64,000 bases of DNA from an uncultured Collinsella sp. (lineage in GTDB: Bacteria > Actinomycetota > Coriobacteriia > Coriobacteriales > Coriobacteriaceae): contig CATYZE010000007.1 in NCBI GenBank assembly GCA_958415525.1, positions 21,096 to 85,095 on the forward strand, written 5' to 3'. The translations under genes were made by a program, and so were the position numbers. The notes under the pieces were generated by a model. That model made no database searches and was not told where the DNA came from. It saw only the letters and a program-made list of their open reading frames with translations. Below, piece by piece: positions 52,870 through 61,322 of the stretch. Position 1 is the first letter of the stretch. Each line of letters opens with the position of its first letter.

Positions 52870-53916
52870 CTAGTTGTAGACGCCCATTTTAAGCAGTGTG
52901 AAGGTCGGAGCGCCGTCACCCTGCGCGACGCGGACCGTGCAAGTCTCAGTACGGCCCATGGATGCGTCCGCTTGAATTGCGGCAATGAACTGGTCCTTTG
53001 GCAGGCCGTAAGTGCTCTCGGGGATATCGGAAGGGAGTAACGCACCGCCAGCACTGTAGACCTCATAGGTGAGCTCGTAGATGTTGTCGCCAAGGTCAGT
53101 CGCGCCCGTAACGATGGCACACGATGGGTTGTAATTTCCCTGGCCGTATTCCTGCTTCAGATACAAGTACCCGTCATGCGCTTCGGCCGAATCGGCAAGC
53201 ATCTGCCCACCCGACCCTTTATCAAAGGTCATGTCAGCATCCGAGAGCGTCAGACCCGTCAGGCGATTGAGTTCCCTATTGATCACATCGGTCGCCACGC
53301 GCTGATAGTGACCGTTGTCATAGTCGCCTTTCTCGATTCGATACGGCGCGTTGTCAATAAAATGGCACCAGATAAACTTGACCAGCTTGTATTTCTCGTC
53401 ATCAGAAAGTCCGTCAGTCGAATCGAAGCCGCCAGCCTGATACCAGTCCCGATCGAAGTGTTCCTCCGTAAAGTTCGACAGGAACAGATTCGCGGCGGCA
53501 TAGGTTGCATGGTCATTGAGGTCGACCTTTACGCTGCTGCCCGTCTGCTCGGGCTCTTCCGGCTCTTCTCGCTCTTCGGCAGGCTTCTCCTTGGCGCTTC
53601 CCTTGTCCTTGTGCTCGGCCGAACCCTCGTCGGACCCAAGCACCGTAATCTGCGATGAGCCACCCTGCCCAAGCGGTCCCAACACGCCGGTCAGCGCCAG
53701 CGCAGCGCCACCGGCAACGAGCACGCCCACCACGCACATGCCGACAATCACCGCGCGCTTATGCGATTTCTTCTGCACGGGAGGCATTCCTGCCGCCGGC
53801 ATCGGTGCGGGCTCGGCGGGCGCGGCCGCCGGAAAAGCGGCGCTCATGCGTGCCCCGCAGTTCGTGCAAAAATCGGTTCCGTCGGGCATCTCGGAGCCAC
53901 ACTTGGTGCAAAACAT
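52870..53916 (-). CDS. Zinc-ribbon membrane-anchored protein
   Basis: A 348-residue protein with an N-terminal zinc ribbon (MFCTKCGSEMPDGTDFCTNCG: two Cys pairs), a Pro/Ala linker, one transmembrane helix (about 57-80), an acidic/Glu-Pro-rich stalk and a C-terminal extracellular domain of about 220 residues. The LNDHATYAAANLFLSNF start of that domain is seen in many uncharacterised Firmicutes and actinobacterial zinc-ribbon proteins. Function unknown. The start at MFCTKCG is set by the ribbon. Confidence 0.78.
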   Translation of the reverse strand: MFCTKCGSEMPDGTDFCTNCGARMSAAFPAAAPAEPAPMPAAGMPPVQKKSHKRAVIVGMCVVGVLVAGGAALALTGVLGPLGQGGSSQITVLGSDEGSAEHKDKGSAKEKPAEEREEPEEPEQTGSSVKVDLNDHATYAAANLFLSNFTEEHFDRDWYQAGGFDSTDGLSDDEKYKLVKFIWCHFIDNAPYRIEKGDYDNGHYQRVATDVINRELNRLTGLTLSDADMTFDKGSGGQMLADSAEAHDGYLYLKQEYGQGNYNPSCAIVTGATDLGDNIYELTYEVYSAGGALLPSDIPESTYGLPKDQFIAAIQADASMGRTETCTVRVAQGDGAPTFTLLKMGVYN

Positions 53917-53982
53917 ATTCGGGCATCCCCTCACAGCAAACGGCATCTGTCGCCATCATATTGAGCCCTCGCGACCCAAATG

Positions 53983-53994
53983 TGTTGCGCAACA
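53983..53994. promoter_or_regulatory. TGTTGCGCAACA palindrome, copy 1
   Basis: A perfect 12-base palindrome upstream of the zinc-ribbon gene. An identical one lies at 63582-63593 next to the Rrf2 promoter. A shared regulator is possible. Confidence 0.35.
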
Positions 53995-54034
53995 TTGGCC
54001 AAAGCCTTCGAACGCCGGCAAAACGTGCCGGGCC

Positions 54035-54700
54035 CTACCCCGCCACGCGCACGCTGGGGCATAAATCCGCCAGCGGGCACTCGTCGCACTTGGGTTTGCG
54101 GGCGTCGCAGATCTCGCGGCCAAAGGTGATCCACTGGTGATTGACCGACTCCCAATACTCGTGCGGCAAAATCTTGAGCAGATCCTGCTCGGTCTTGAGC
54201 GGCTCTTTGGCGTGCGTCTTGGGACTCAGCATCAGGCGGTGCGCGATGCGGTTGACGTGCGTATCGACCGCGATGCCCTCAACAATGCCAAATCCCACGT
54301 TGAGCACGATGTTCGCCGTCTTGCGCCCCACGCCCGGCAGCTTTACAAGCTCCTTCATGTCGGCCGGCACCTCGCCGCCGTAGTCGGCAACGATCATCTG
54401 CGCGGCCTCCACGGCATGCTTGGCCTTACTCTTATAAAAGCCGAGCGACTTAATGGTGTCCGCCACGTCGGCCACGCTCGCCCCTGCCATGGCCTCGGGC
54501 GTGGGCCACTGGGCAAACAGCTGCGGCGTCACCTTGTTGACCTGCGCGTCGGTCGTCTGAGCCGAGAGCAGTACCGCGATGAGCAGCCTAAAGGGATTCT
54601 CGTGGTCCAAGAAGCACTCGACCGGGCCATAGCGACGGTTAAGGCGCTCGCACACCTCGATGGCGCGTTCGCGTTTGGCGGCATTGGTCTCGCGTGGCAT
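54035..54700 (-). CDS. nth: Endonuclease III
   Basis: Bifunctional DNA glycosylase/AP lyase for oxidised pyrimidines. The 221-residue protein has the helix-hairpin-helix LPGVGRKTA with catalytic Lys127, the catalytic Asp146 (VDTHV) and the C-terminal 4Fe-4S ligands (CDARKPKCDECPLADLC, the C-x6-C-x2-C-x5-C pattern). GAGGAG precedes the ATG. It is 63 bases after the ABC gene on the same strand. Confidence 0.96.
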   Translation of the reverse strand: MPRETNAAKRERAIEVCERLNRRYGPVECFLDHENPFRLLIAVLLSAQTTDAQVNKVTPQLFAQWPTPEAMAGASVADVADTIKSLGFYKSKAKHAVEAAQMIVADYGGEVPADMKELVKLPGVGRKTANIVLNVGFGIVEGIAVDTHVNRIAHRLMLSPKTHAKEPLKTEQDLLKILPHEYWESVNHQWITFGREICDARKPKCDECPLADLCPSVRVAG

Positions 54701-54763
54701 AACGACTCCTCGGCTCGGCAGAAACATAACTTCACGGAAACGATTGTCCCACGTACGGGGGCC

Positions 54764-56566
54764 TTAAGCCTCCAAAAATGCGCCGGTCTGGCGGCTCCAC
54801 AGGCTTGCGTACTCGCCGCCCGCCTCGACAAGCTGCGCATGCGTACCGTCTTCGACAATCTCGCCGTCCGCCAACACCACGATGCGGTCGAGCGCCGCCA
54901 CGGTGGACAGGCGATGTGCCACCACAATGGAGGTGCGACCGCGCATCAGGTTCTCGAGCGCCTCCTGCACCAGCGCCTCGGACTCGCTGTCCAGGGCAGA
55001 GGTCGCCTCGTCGAGCACCAGAATCGGCGCGTCGGTGAGGATGGCACGGGCGATGGCCACGCGCTGGCGCTGACCACCCGAAAGTTTAACGCCGCGCTCG
55101 CCCACCATGGTGTCAAAGCCATGGGGCAGGCGATCGATAAACTCCAGGGCATTGGCCAGGCGCGCGGCCTCGCGAATCTGCTCGTCGGTGGCGTCGGGAC
55201 GGCCGTAGGCGATATTCTCGCGAATGGAGCGGTGGAACAGCAGCGCCTCCTGCGGCACGTAGGCAACCTGGCGGCGCAGGCTCTGCTGCGTGCAGCGCGA
55301 GACGTCCTGGCCGTCCACGAGCACGCGGCCGCCCTGCACGTCGTCCAGGCGCAGCAACAGCTTGGTGAGCGTCGTCTTGCCCGAGCCCGATTTGCCCACC
55401 AGGCCCACGCGCTGGCCCGCCGCCACATGGAGCGTCAGGTCGTCGAACACGCGCTCGCCCGCCGCGGCGTCACGGTACGCAAAACTCAGGTGTTCAAAAT
55501 CAATCGCGCCCTCGCGCACCTTGAGCTCGGGGGCGTTCTCGTCGTCTGCCACCAGACGCGGCTCGTCCAGCACGCGCGTCATCTCTGCCGCATCGCCCAG
55601 CGCGCGGTTGATGCGCTGCATCATGGAGCTCACGTAGTTCAGGCGCATAGTGAGGTTGTACGTATAGGTAAAGATCATGACGAGCACGCCGGCCGAAATG
55701 CCAAACCACGCGTTGCCGCCTGCGACGAACACACTCACCACGGCCATGGTAATGACGATAAGGCCCGAGGTCGTAAAGTTGCGCTGCATCATGGCGTGCA
55801 TCGAGACCGTCTCGGCGTCACGCGCGGCACGGTCGGCGGTATCGAACAGGTCGCGCTCAAAGTCCTCGCGCCCGCAGGTCTTGACGGCCAGGATGTTCGT
55901 GACCGCGTCGGACAGCACACCCGACAGCTTGTTCTGCGCGGCGGACGTCGCGGCCGAAAGCGGCATGATGCGCTTGTACATAAGCCAGACAAACGCAATG
56001 TAGACGACCATGATGCCCACCAGGATCACGGTAAATGCAGGCACCACCGGAGCGAGCGCCGCCACCGTGCAGACAACCGAGGTGATAGTGGGGATGAGCG
56101 AATACACCGTCACGTCCACCAGCCCCGTGTAGCCGCTCATAAAACGGCTCGTCTGGCTCACAAGCGATCCGCCAAAACGGCTGGTATGGAATGTCATGGA
56201 TTGATTGGAGAGCGTGTCGAAGCACAAGCGCGCCAGGTGATAGTTACCCGCGATCTCGAGCTTGTAGACGGTGTAGTCCTGCAGCTTGGAGAGGATCTGG
56301 CCTAGCAGATTAACGAGCACGAGCGCCAGAATGTAAGGACCAAAGACCTCGAATACTTGATTGCCCGCCACGGGGCCCGCTTGGACGCGGTCGACGATGA
56401 GGGCCATCACGTAGGTGTTGGCAAAGGTGAGCAAGAAAATATAGCCCGCCGACGAGAACACCGAAAGAAAGACAATCAGCGGCTGCGTGCGCGTGACATC
56501 CCAAAACCGCCGCAGTGTGCGGCGCACGGTCGAACGCTTGAGCGGGCTGGTGCTTCTCTGAGACAT
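54764..56566 (-). CDS. ABC transporter, fused permease and ATPase (exporter type)
   Basis: A 600-residue half-transporter with six transmembrane helices (about 30-320) and a C-terminal nucleotide-binding domain: Walker A GKSGSGKTT, signature LSGGQRQRVAIARA, Walker B ILVLDEATSALD and H-loop AHRLS. Lipid, peptide or drug export is typical; it likely works as a homodimer because no second half-transporter gene is present. AAAGGAAG lies before the chosen ATG. Confidence 0.92.
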   Translation of the reverse strand: MSQRSTSPLKRSTVRRTLRRFWDVTRTQPLIVFLSVFSSAGYIFLLTFANTYVMALIVDRVQAGPVAGNQVFEVFGPYILALVLVNLLGQILSKLQDYTVYKLEIAGNYHLARLCFDTLSNQSMTFHTSRFGGSLVSQTSRFMSGYTGLVDVTVYSLIPTITSVVCTVAALAPVVPAFTVILVGIMVVYIAFVWLMYKRIMPLSAATSAAQNKLSGVLSDAVTNILAVKTCGREDFERDLFDTADRAARDAETVSMHAMMQRNFTTSGLIVITMAVVSVFVAGGNAWFGISAGVLVMIFTYTYNLTMRLNYVSSMMQRINRALGDAAEMTRVLDEPRLVADDENAPELKVREGAIDFEHLSFAYRDAAAGERVFDDLTLHVAAGQRVGLVGKSGSGKTTLTKLLLRLDDVQGGRVLVDGQDVSRCTQQSLRRQVAYVPQEALLFHRSIRENIAYGRPDATDEQIREAARLANALEFIDRLPHGFDTMVGERGVKLSGGQRQRVAIARAILTDAPILVLDEATSALDSESEALVQEALENLMRGRTSIVVAHRLSTVAALDRIVVLADGEIVEDGTHAQLVEAGGEYASLWSRQTGAFLEA

Positions 56567-56635
56567 GGGCTTCCTTTCGCGTCTGGCGGGACGAAAGGTC
56601 ATTGTTGCACATTGGAGCGTGCTCCAGGCAAGCGC

Positions 56636-56688
56636 GATACGAAAAGCGGCGGGGCGCCCGCATCTGCGCAGGCGCCCCACCGTCTGTT
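56636..56688 (-). terminator. Terminator of rmuC
   Basis: On the minus strand GGTGGGGCGCC pairs with GGCGCCCCGCC and is followed by GCTTTTCG, shortly after the rmuC stop. Confidence 0.7.
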
Positions 56689-56692
56689 GTAA

Positions 56693-58048
56693 CTAGTCTT
56701 CGTCCTCTTGGTCTGCGAGCAGGCCCGCGGACGTGAGCCCCAAAATCTCGTCGGCCTGGTCGGCATCCTCCAGCGCGTCGATGTCCTTGAGCTTGCGTTC
56801 CATAACGTTAGTGCGCGTGGTGATGATGCCCTCGACCGTTTTGCCCGCGGTCTCGATCTGCTGCTGGGCACGGCGCAGCGCCGCCTGATAGCGCGGCAGC
56901 TCGGCCTTGACGGCGGAGAGCACGCGCAGCACGTCGTCGGTGCGCTTTTGCAGCTTAAACGTCTGGTAGCTCATCTGCAGGCTGTTGAGAATGGCGGCCA
57001 TGGTGCTGGGGCCGGCAACGTTGACGTGATAGTCACGACCCAGGGTCTCGATAAGCCCGGGGCGGCTGACGACCTCGGCATACAGGCCCTCAAACGGCAC
57101 GAACATAATGCCAAAGTTGGTGGTCGCCGGCACGCTCAGGTACTTCTCGCAAATGTCCTTGGCCTCGCGCTTGACCATCGCATCGAGCGTCTTGCGCGCA
57201 GCGGCGACGGCTTCCGCGTCGCCCGACTCCTGGGCGTCGAGCAGATGCTCGTACGCATCGCCCGGAAACTTGGAGTCGATCGGCAACAGCACGGGGTCGC
57301 CCTCGTCCACCGGTAGCTTGACGGCAAACTCAACCCGCTCCGAGGCACCGGGTTTGGTGGCAACGTTTTCCAGATACTGATCGGGTGTGAGGATATCCGC
57401 CAGAATCGCGCCCAGCTGCACCTCGCCCAAAATGCCGCGCGCTTTGACGTTGCCCAGCACGCGTTTAAGGTCGCCCACGCCGGTGGCGATAGATTGCATA
57501 TCGCCCAGGCCCTTGTACACGGCCTCGAGCTGGTCGCTCACCTGCCTAAACGATGCAGACAGACGGTCGTTGAGCGTACGGGAGAGCTTCTCGTCCACCG
57601 TCGCGCGCATCTGGTCGAGCTGCACGTTGTTGTCTTTGCGGATGGCGCCCAGCTGGGCATCAACCGTCTCGCGCACCTTGTCCAGGCGGTGCTCGATGCC
57701 CTCGCGGTTGGCGCCGAGCTGCTGAGCCGTCTCACGGCGCAGGTCATCCATACGGTCGCCAGCCTGCGAGAACTCGCGCGCAATGGTCAGGTAGCGTTGC
57801 TGCTCCACGGCGGCGTCGGTCGTCTGCTGCTGCGCGATGGCGTTTGTCGTACGGCGGGTTTCTGCCAACGCCACATTAAGGGCGTCGAGTGCATTGTTGG
57901 CCTGTTCAAGTGCCGCCAGCGTCTCCGCGCCCTTGTCGCTACGTTCCCGCTGCTCGGCACGAAGGCCCTTAAGCTGCAGGGCGCAAACCACAGCAACTCC
58001 CACCGCCACCAAGGCAATCACAACAAGCACAATATCAATAGCAGACAT
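56693..58048 (-). CDS. rmuC: DNA recombination protein RmuC
   Basis: A 451-residue protein with an N-terminal membrane anchor (about 5-27), a long coiled coil (30-180) and the RmuC nuclease-like domain (ARGILGEVQLGAIL, LLPIDSKFPGDAYEHLL, GIMFVPFEGLYAEVV). It limits inversions at short repeats in E. coli, which is of interest given the many inverted repeats in this window. The start at MSAIDIVLV follows GGCGGAG. Confidence 0.93.
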   Translation of the reverse strand: MSAIDIVLVVIALVAVGVAVVCALQLKGLRAEQRERSDKGAETLAALEQANNALDALNVALAETRRTTNAIAQQQTTDAAVEQQRYLTIAREFSQAGDRMDDLRRETAQQLGANREGIEHRLDKVRETVDAQLGAIRKDNNVQLDQMRATVDEKLSRTLNDRLSASFRQVSDQLEAVYKGLGDMQSIATGVGDLKRVLGNVKARGILGEVQLGAILADILTPDQYLENVATKPGASERVEFAVKLPVDEGDPVLLPIDSKFPGDAYEHLLDAQESGDAEAVAAARKTLDAMVKREAKDICEKYLSVPATTNFGIMFVPFEGLYAEVVSRPGLIETLGRDYHVNVAGPSTMAAILNSLQMSYQTFKLQKRTDDVLRVLSAVKAELPRYQAALRRAQQQIETAGKTVEGIITTRTNVMERKLKDIDALEDADQADEILGLTSAGLLADQEDED

Positions 58049-58099
58049 AGACTCCGCCCAACAAACCCAATCGATTATCAATCAAAACCGCGATCAATC

Positions 58100-58663
58100 T
58101 TACCCCGCCACACGCACCGGGTGCTCGGCCCCTTCTTGGGCGCTTCTCCCCTCCGCATATTCCATAATGCGGCGCGCTGTCTTCCTGCTCACCTTCGAGT
58201 CATCACCGGCTAAGTATGCGTACACGTTTCCCTTATTCAGATTCAAATCGCGGCAGAGACCGTAGCGCGTTACGCCCGACTTCCCTAGCGCTCCCAATGT
58301 TCTTTTTCGCATCAGGGCGTTGATCCTTCTGTCCGCCACTGGCTTTTCCTTTACCGCTCTATACGCACGCCAAACGTTGGCATAACGGTTAGGGAGCTCA
58401 CTTTTGGCGCATAGAGACGCCATGCTACCCGCTTGATCGTACAAGGACAAAACGCCTCGGTAATCCTCTTCCATCCACGAGCCCTCGGATAAACCCAGAA
58501 CGTATTCGGCTTTTCCTTGCGCTAGAGCGAGCAAAAACAGAGGCTCCGCCACGCGCGGCTCAACCGTTGTTGCCTGCTTTACAAGCTTCCTAAAACTCAG
58601 CGACTGCTGTCCGGACAGCTCTCGGCAATAGCCTTTCAAAAAACCCTCAAAAGTCAGATTCAA
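58100..58663 (-). CDS. HTH protein paired with a nucleotidyltransferase (putative toxin-antitoxin partner)
   Basis: A 187-residue mainly helical protein whose C terminus has a helix-turn-helix (about 125-170; VTRYGLCRDLNLNKGNVYAYLAGD). Its start overlaps the stop of the nucleotidyltransferase gene by 4 bases, so the two are translationally coupled. Codon use is AT-richer than the neighbours. The layout resembles AbiE-like or other NTase toxin-antitoxin modules, but I recognise no exact family. Confidence 0.6.
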   Translation of the reverse strand: MNLTFEGFLKGYCRELSGQQSLSFRKLVKQATTVEPRVAEPLFLLALAQGKAEYVLGLSEGSWMEEDYRGVLSLYDQAGSMASLCAKSELPNRYANVWRAYRAVKEKPVADRRINALMRKRTLGALGKSGVTRYGLCRDLNLNKGNVYAYLAGDDSKVSRKTARRIMEYAEGRSAQEGAEHPVRVAG

Positions 58664-59190
58664 CCGAGCACCTCCTTTTTGTATTGCCTGTATGCGCAGA
58701 CCATCTCTTGATAACTCCGCTCCGAAGGCGACGAGGCCAACGCCTCTCCTTCATCGAATATAAGCCGCTCGAGCAGATCCCAATCAAGTCGGTCGATAAA
58801 TGCTCGACTATGGAGGTCGACGATGTCGTTCGGACGATAGGCATAGAGCTTCATCACCGCCAGATCCTCCAAAGATGGTGTAAAGTACCTGATAAAATGC
58901 GCCCCAATCTCCAATGGGATCAGGCGATCTTCGTAATTGAATGGCATCTGGTTGCAATATGCCACTGCCATACCATTCACCTCGGGGTATCGAGCTATGA
59001 TCTCGCGGAGGCACCTGTCTGCCTCAAACACATCTATGTCATGTGTAACCGACCGATTCGTCACATCGTTTAGCATGAAGGCGCTTCCTCCCACCAATAC
59101 AACGCTCGGCCTGTCGTCTCTTGGACCTATTTCCAGCTCCGCCTCTTCGTCAATGCCCAAAAGAGTCTGCTCTAAATCCTGCTTATACAT
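58660..59190 (-). CDS. Nucleotidyltransferase-fold protein (DUF6036-like)
   Basis: A 176-residue protein with the minimal NTase signature: GGSA (residues 34-37) and, after a helix, DID (51-53) as metal ligands. The C-terminal part (SLEDLAVMKLYAYRPNDIVDLHSRAFIDRLDWDLLERLI) matches the AbiEii/DUF6036 style in which a Lys and an Asp complete the site. Such proteins are toxins or antitoxins in type IV-like systems. It is first in a two-gene AT-rich operon; the flanks lack mobility genes. Confidence 0.72.
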   Translation of the reverse strand: MYKQDLEQTLLGIDEEAELEIGPRDDRPSVVLVGGSAFMLNDVTNRSVTHDIDVFEADRCLREIIARYPEVNGMAVAYCNQMPFNYEDRLIPLEIGAHFIRYFTPSLEDLAVMKLYAYRPNDIVDLHSRAFIDRLDWDLLERLIFDEGEALASSPSERSYQEMVCAYRQYKKEVLG

Positions 59191-59313
59191 AGCAAATCCT
59201 ATTATTATTCATCTTCAATAATACTATTCAGTCGCACGACAGGACCCATAGGATGCAAGAATTCTACTCGTGACGATAATCCCTACACCCAAGAAGGCCT
59301 AATGTGACAAACG

Positions 59314-59736
59314 CTAGCTCTCCCAGCCGGCGCGGATGGTTGTTATGACATCACCTAGGCGCTGGCCGAGGGCTGACAGATGTTGGAGCACTTCGCTGGG
59401 CGAAGCACCGTTGAGGATGCAGGTGAGCGCATACGAGACCAAGAAAATCGCCGCAAGTCCTAACGGAATGAGCACGATCATCGCTAATGTGCGCAGGCGC
59501 TGGCCCACGCGACGGTGACGCGTGCGGCGTTTGTCGAACGCAAGCTCCTGCGCATAAGAATCTTGTTGTACGGAATAGTTCTCTGGCGCCGATCCGCCCG
59601 CAAGCGAAACCGCGGGCGTGGCATTTTGCGCAGGGGGCTGGGCGGCTACCCCTTGCATTTGCATCTCCATAAGCCGTTGCTGTTGGCGCAACATGCGCTC
59701 GGCTTGTTGCTGCGGGGTCTCAAGAAACAGATCCAT
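59314..59736 (-). CDS. Small single-pass membrane protein, function unknown
   Basis: A 140-residue protein: Gln-rich N terminus with a short coiled coil (about residues 9-32), a basic patch (KRRTRHRRVGQRLR), one transmembrane helix (about 88-108) and a short C-terminal tail. GAGGAGG lies 5 bases before the ATG at 59736. No family is recognised. Confidence 0.65.
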   Translation of the reverse strand: MDLFLETPQQQAERMLRQQQRLMEMQMQGVAAQPPAQNATPAVSLAGGSAPENYSVQQDSYAQELAFDKRRTRHRRVGQRLRTLAMIVLIPLGLAAIFLVSYALTCILNGASPSEVLQHLSALGQRLGDVITTIRAGWES

Positions 59737-60019
59737 GCTGGCCTCCTCAATCGGAGCATTCGACGCTTGCGCCCAGCATCCCGCACCGCCAAGGCCACGG
59801 CAACGCAATCCGTAGCAATAGCTGCAAAGTTTCTTGCTGACAAAAGCTGTCGAAAACCTCAACAACTCCCCTACCAGCACTTTCTTTGAGCTTTTTTCGC
59901 CAGCGATCTTTCACCCTTCTGCCATCCCGCCAACTGACCAAAAGCTAACCAAAAGCTTGACAGAAATTGTGGAGACAGGGACCAAAGCGAAGCGCGCCGC
60001 CCCCCGAACGCAGTCGCCT

Positions 60020-60222
60020 GGACAGTTAGTTCAGATACGTATAAATCAAACCCCCTCAAATTGCATTCGGGCGCTTCGCTTGGCGCAATTTGGCCCTCAA
60101 AACGGGCGCTTAAAGCCCAAAACCAAGCGCCTCAGGTCATCTAAAGGGGTCCAACAAGCCTTCGAGGGCTCCAAACCCAGCTATTAAACCGCCCGAATTA
60201 TACGTATCTGAACTAACTGTCC
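60020..60222. repeat. 203-bp element with perfect 25-bp inverted ends
   Basis: GGACAGTTAGTTCAGATACG and on (60020-60044) is exactly inverted at 60198-60222. Inside are partly complementary GC-rich blocks (GGGCGCTTCG, ACCAAGCGCC). The size and end structure resemble the 11719-11948 element, but the sequence is unrelated. Confidence 0.78.
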
Positions 60223-60236
60223 ACCCCATACAAAAA

Positions 60237-60402
60237 GTGCCGCCCCAAAAGGGGCGGCACACAAACTTCTTATCAGCTTTTCGGTAGCGAGCACGCGACA
60301 ACTCAACGCCGGAGCGCAGGGCGGGGAAATACCTTTGCCTCGCGCGACCCTGCGGAGCCGTGAGCGAGAGGGAAAGGTATTTCCCCGCCCCGCGCTCCGC
60401 AG
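60237..60402. repeat. 166-bp hairpin cassette, copy 1 (includes terminator)
   Basis: About 96 per cent identical (7 differences) to 61141-61306. It has a perfect GTGCCGCCCC/GGGGCGGCAC hairpin which, on the minus strand, is followed by TTTTTG and so terminates the gene ending at 60417. A long inverted repeat follows (27-base arms, CGGAGCGCAGGGCGGGGAAA and on). Confidence 0.85.
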
Positions 60403-60416
60403 GTAGCAAAGACGCA

Positions 60417-61049
60417 TTACATGCCCGCAAGGTTTCGGGTAGCGGTGGCGCACATAAACGCCAGGACCAAGATCACGAGCGATCCAGCGATATCCGCCAG
60501 CACGCCCGCAACACGGCGCTCAAACAGCCAGCTCTCGAAGTGCGGGGCAACGTTGCGCCAAACACGCCACAACAAGATGCCCATGCCGATGACGCCGGGA
60601 ATATTGAGCAGCAAAATCTCGGAGCACAAGAGGCCGATCAGGTTGCCGGCGGCAAAGCCCGCATCGCCCTCGCAGTATTTGCGATAGATCATGTACAACA
60701 TGTACGCCACAAACGGTTGCAGGCACGCAGAAATAAACGTAACCACCATCGAGGGGTCCTGAGAAAAGACATCGGTGAGCTTATCCACGCTCGTGGCATC
60801 CTTCGATGCCAAGAACAGACCGATGACCACCACGGGCACCACGCCCAAGATGACCTCGACCAGAGTAAACAACTTAGCAGTCAGATCCTCGCTAGCCGTA
60901 TTGAGGTGAGGCGCCCACTCAGGATGAGAATGCGTCCCAACCTTCTTCTCCTTATCGGCACGCTTGGCGTCGCCGCCCTCAACAACCCGACGCTCAGGAT
61001 CCTTACGAGTCCCCGTCGCAGCCACCCGAGCCCGAGACTTCTTACCCAT
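60417..61049 (-). CDS. Membrane protein, function unknown
   Basis: A 210-residue protein starting MGKKSRARVAATG with a polar basic N terminus of about 55 residues and four transmembrane helices. It has no motif I can name; small poorly conserved integral membrane proteins like this are frequent in Coriobacteriia. The frame is open another 90 codons upstream, but that part is a translation of the repeat cassette and is excluded. Both ends are bracketed by the direct cassette copies. Confidence 0.7.
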   Translation of the reverse strand: MGKKSRARVAATGTRKDPERRVVEGGDAKRADKEKKVGTHSHPEWAPHLNTASEDLTAKLFTLVEVILGVVPVVVIGLFLASKDATSVDKLTDVFSQDPSMVVTFISACLQPFVAYMLYMIYRKYCEGDAGFAAGNLIGLLCSEILLLNIPGVIGMGILLWRVWRNVAPHFESWLFERRVAGVLADIAGSLVILVLAFMCATATRNLAGM

Positions 61050-61140
61050 ACCAAAACACCCCATCAGGCAGTAAAAAACAAAAGCACTACCCAGTGTACC
61101 CCTAAGCAATGGCGCCGCCCCAACTGGCCCCACACAAAAC

Positions 61141-61306
61141 GTGCCGCCCCAAAAGGGGCGGCACACATACTTCTTATCAGCTTTTCCGTAGCGAGCACGC
61201 GACGACCCAAAGCCGGAGCGCAGGGCGGGGAAATACCTTTGCCTCGCGCGACCCTGCGGAGCCGTGAGCGAGAGGGAAAGGCATTTCCCCGCCCTGCGCT
61301 CCGCAG
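61141..61306. repeat. 166-bp hairpin cassette, copy 2 (includes terminator)
   Basis: Direct repeat of 60237-60402, in the same orientation and at the same position relative to an upstream gene: it begins 17 bases after the rubrerythrin stop. On the minus strand its first hairpin is followed by GTTTTG. Confidence 0.85.
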
Positions 61307-61322
61307 CAGCTAGCGTCACGCG

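Larger units (their letters stand above)
59737..60416. other. 680-base intergenic region, no gene
   Basis: It holds, in order, the upstream region of the small membrane protein, a 203-bp inverted-repeat element (60020-60222), and the first copy of the 166-bp hairpin cassette (60237-60402), which includes the terminator of the next gene. No frame with a start signal was found. Confidence 0.6.

Noticed and set aside
60237..61306. Direct repeats as ends of an insertion sequence or integrated element
   Set aside because: The gene between them is a small membrane protein, not a transposase or integrase, and both copies hold a terminator at the same position after a gene.
60417..61319. 300-residue version of the membrane protein gene
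   Set aside because: The first 90 codons translate the hairpin cassette, which occurs elsewhere as non-coding sequence; the natural start is the ATG at 61049.
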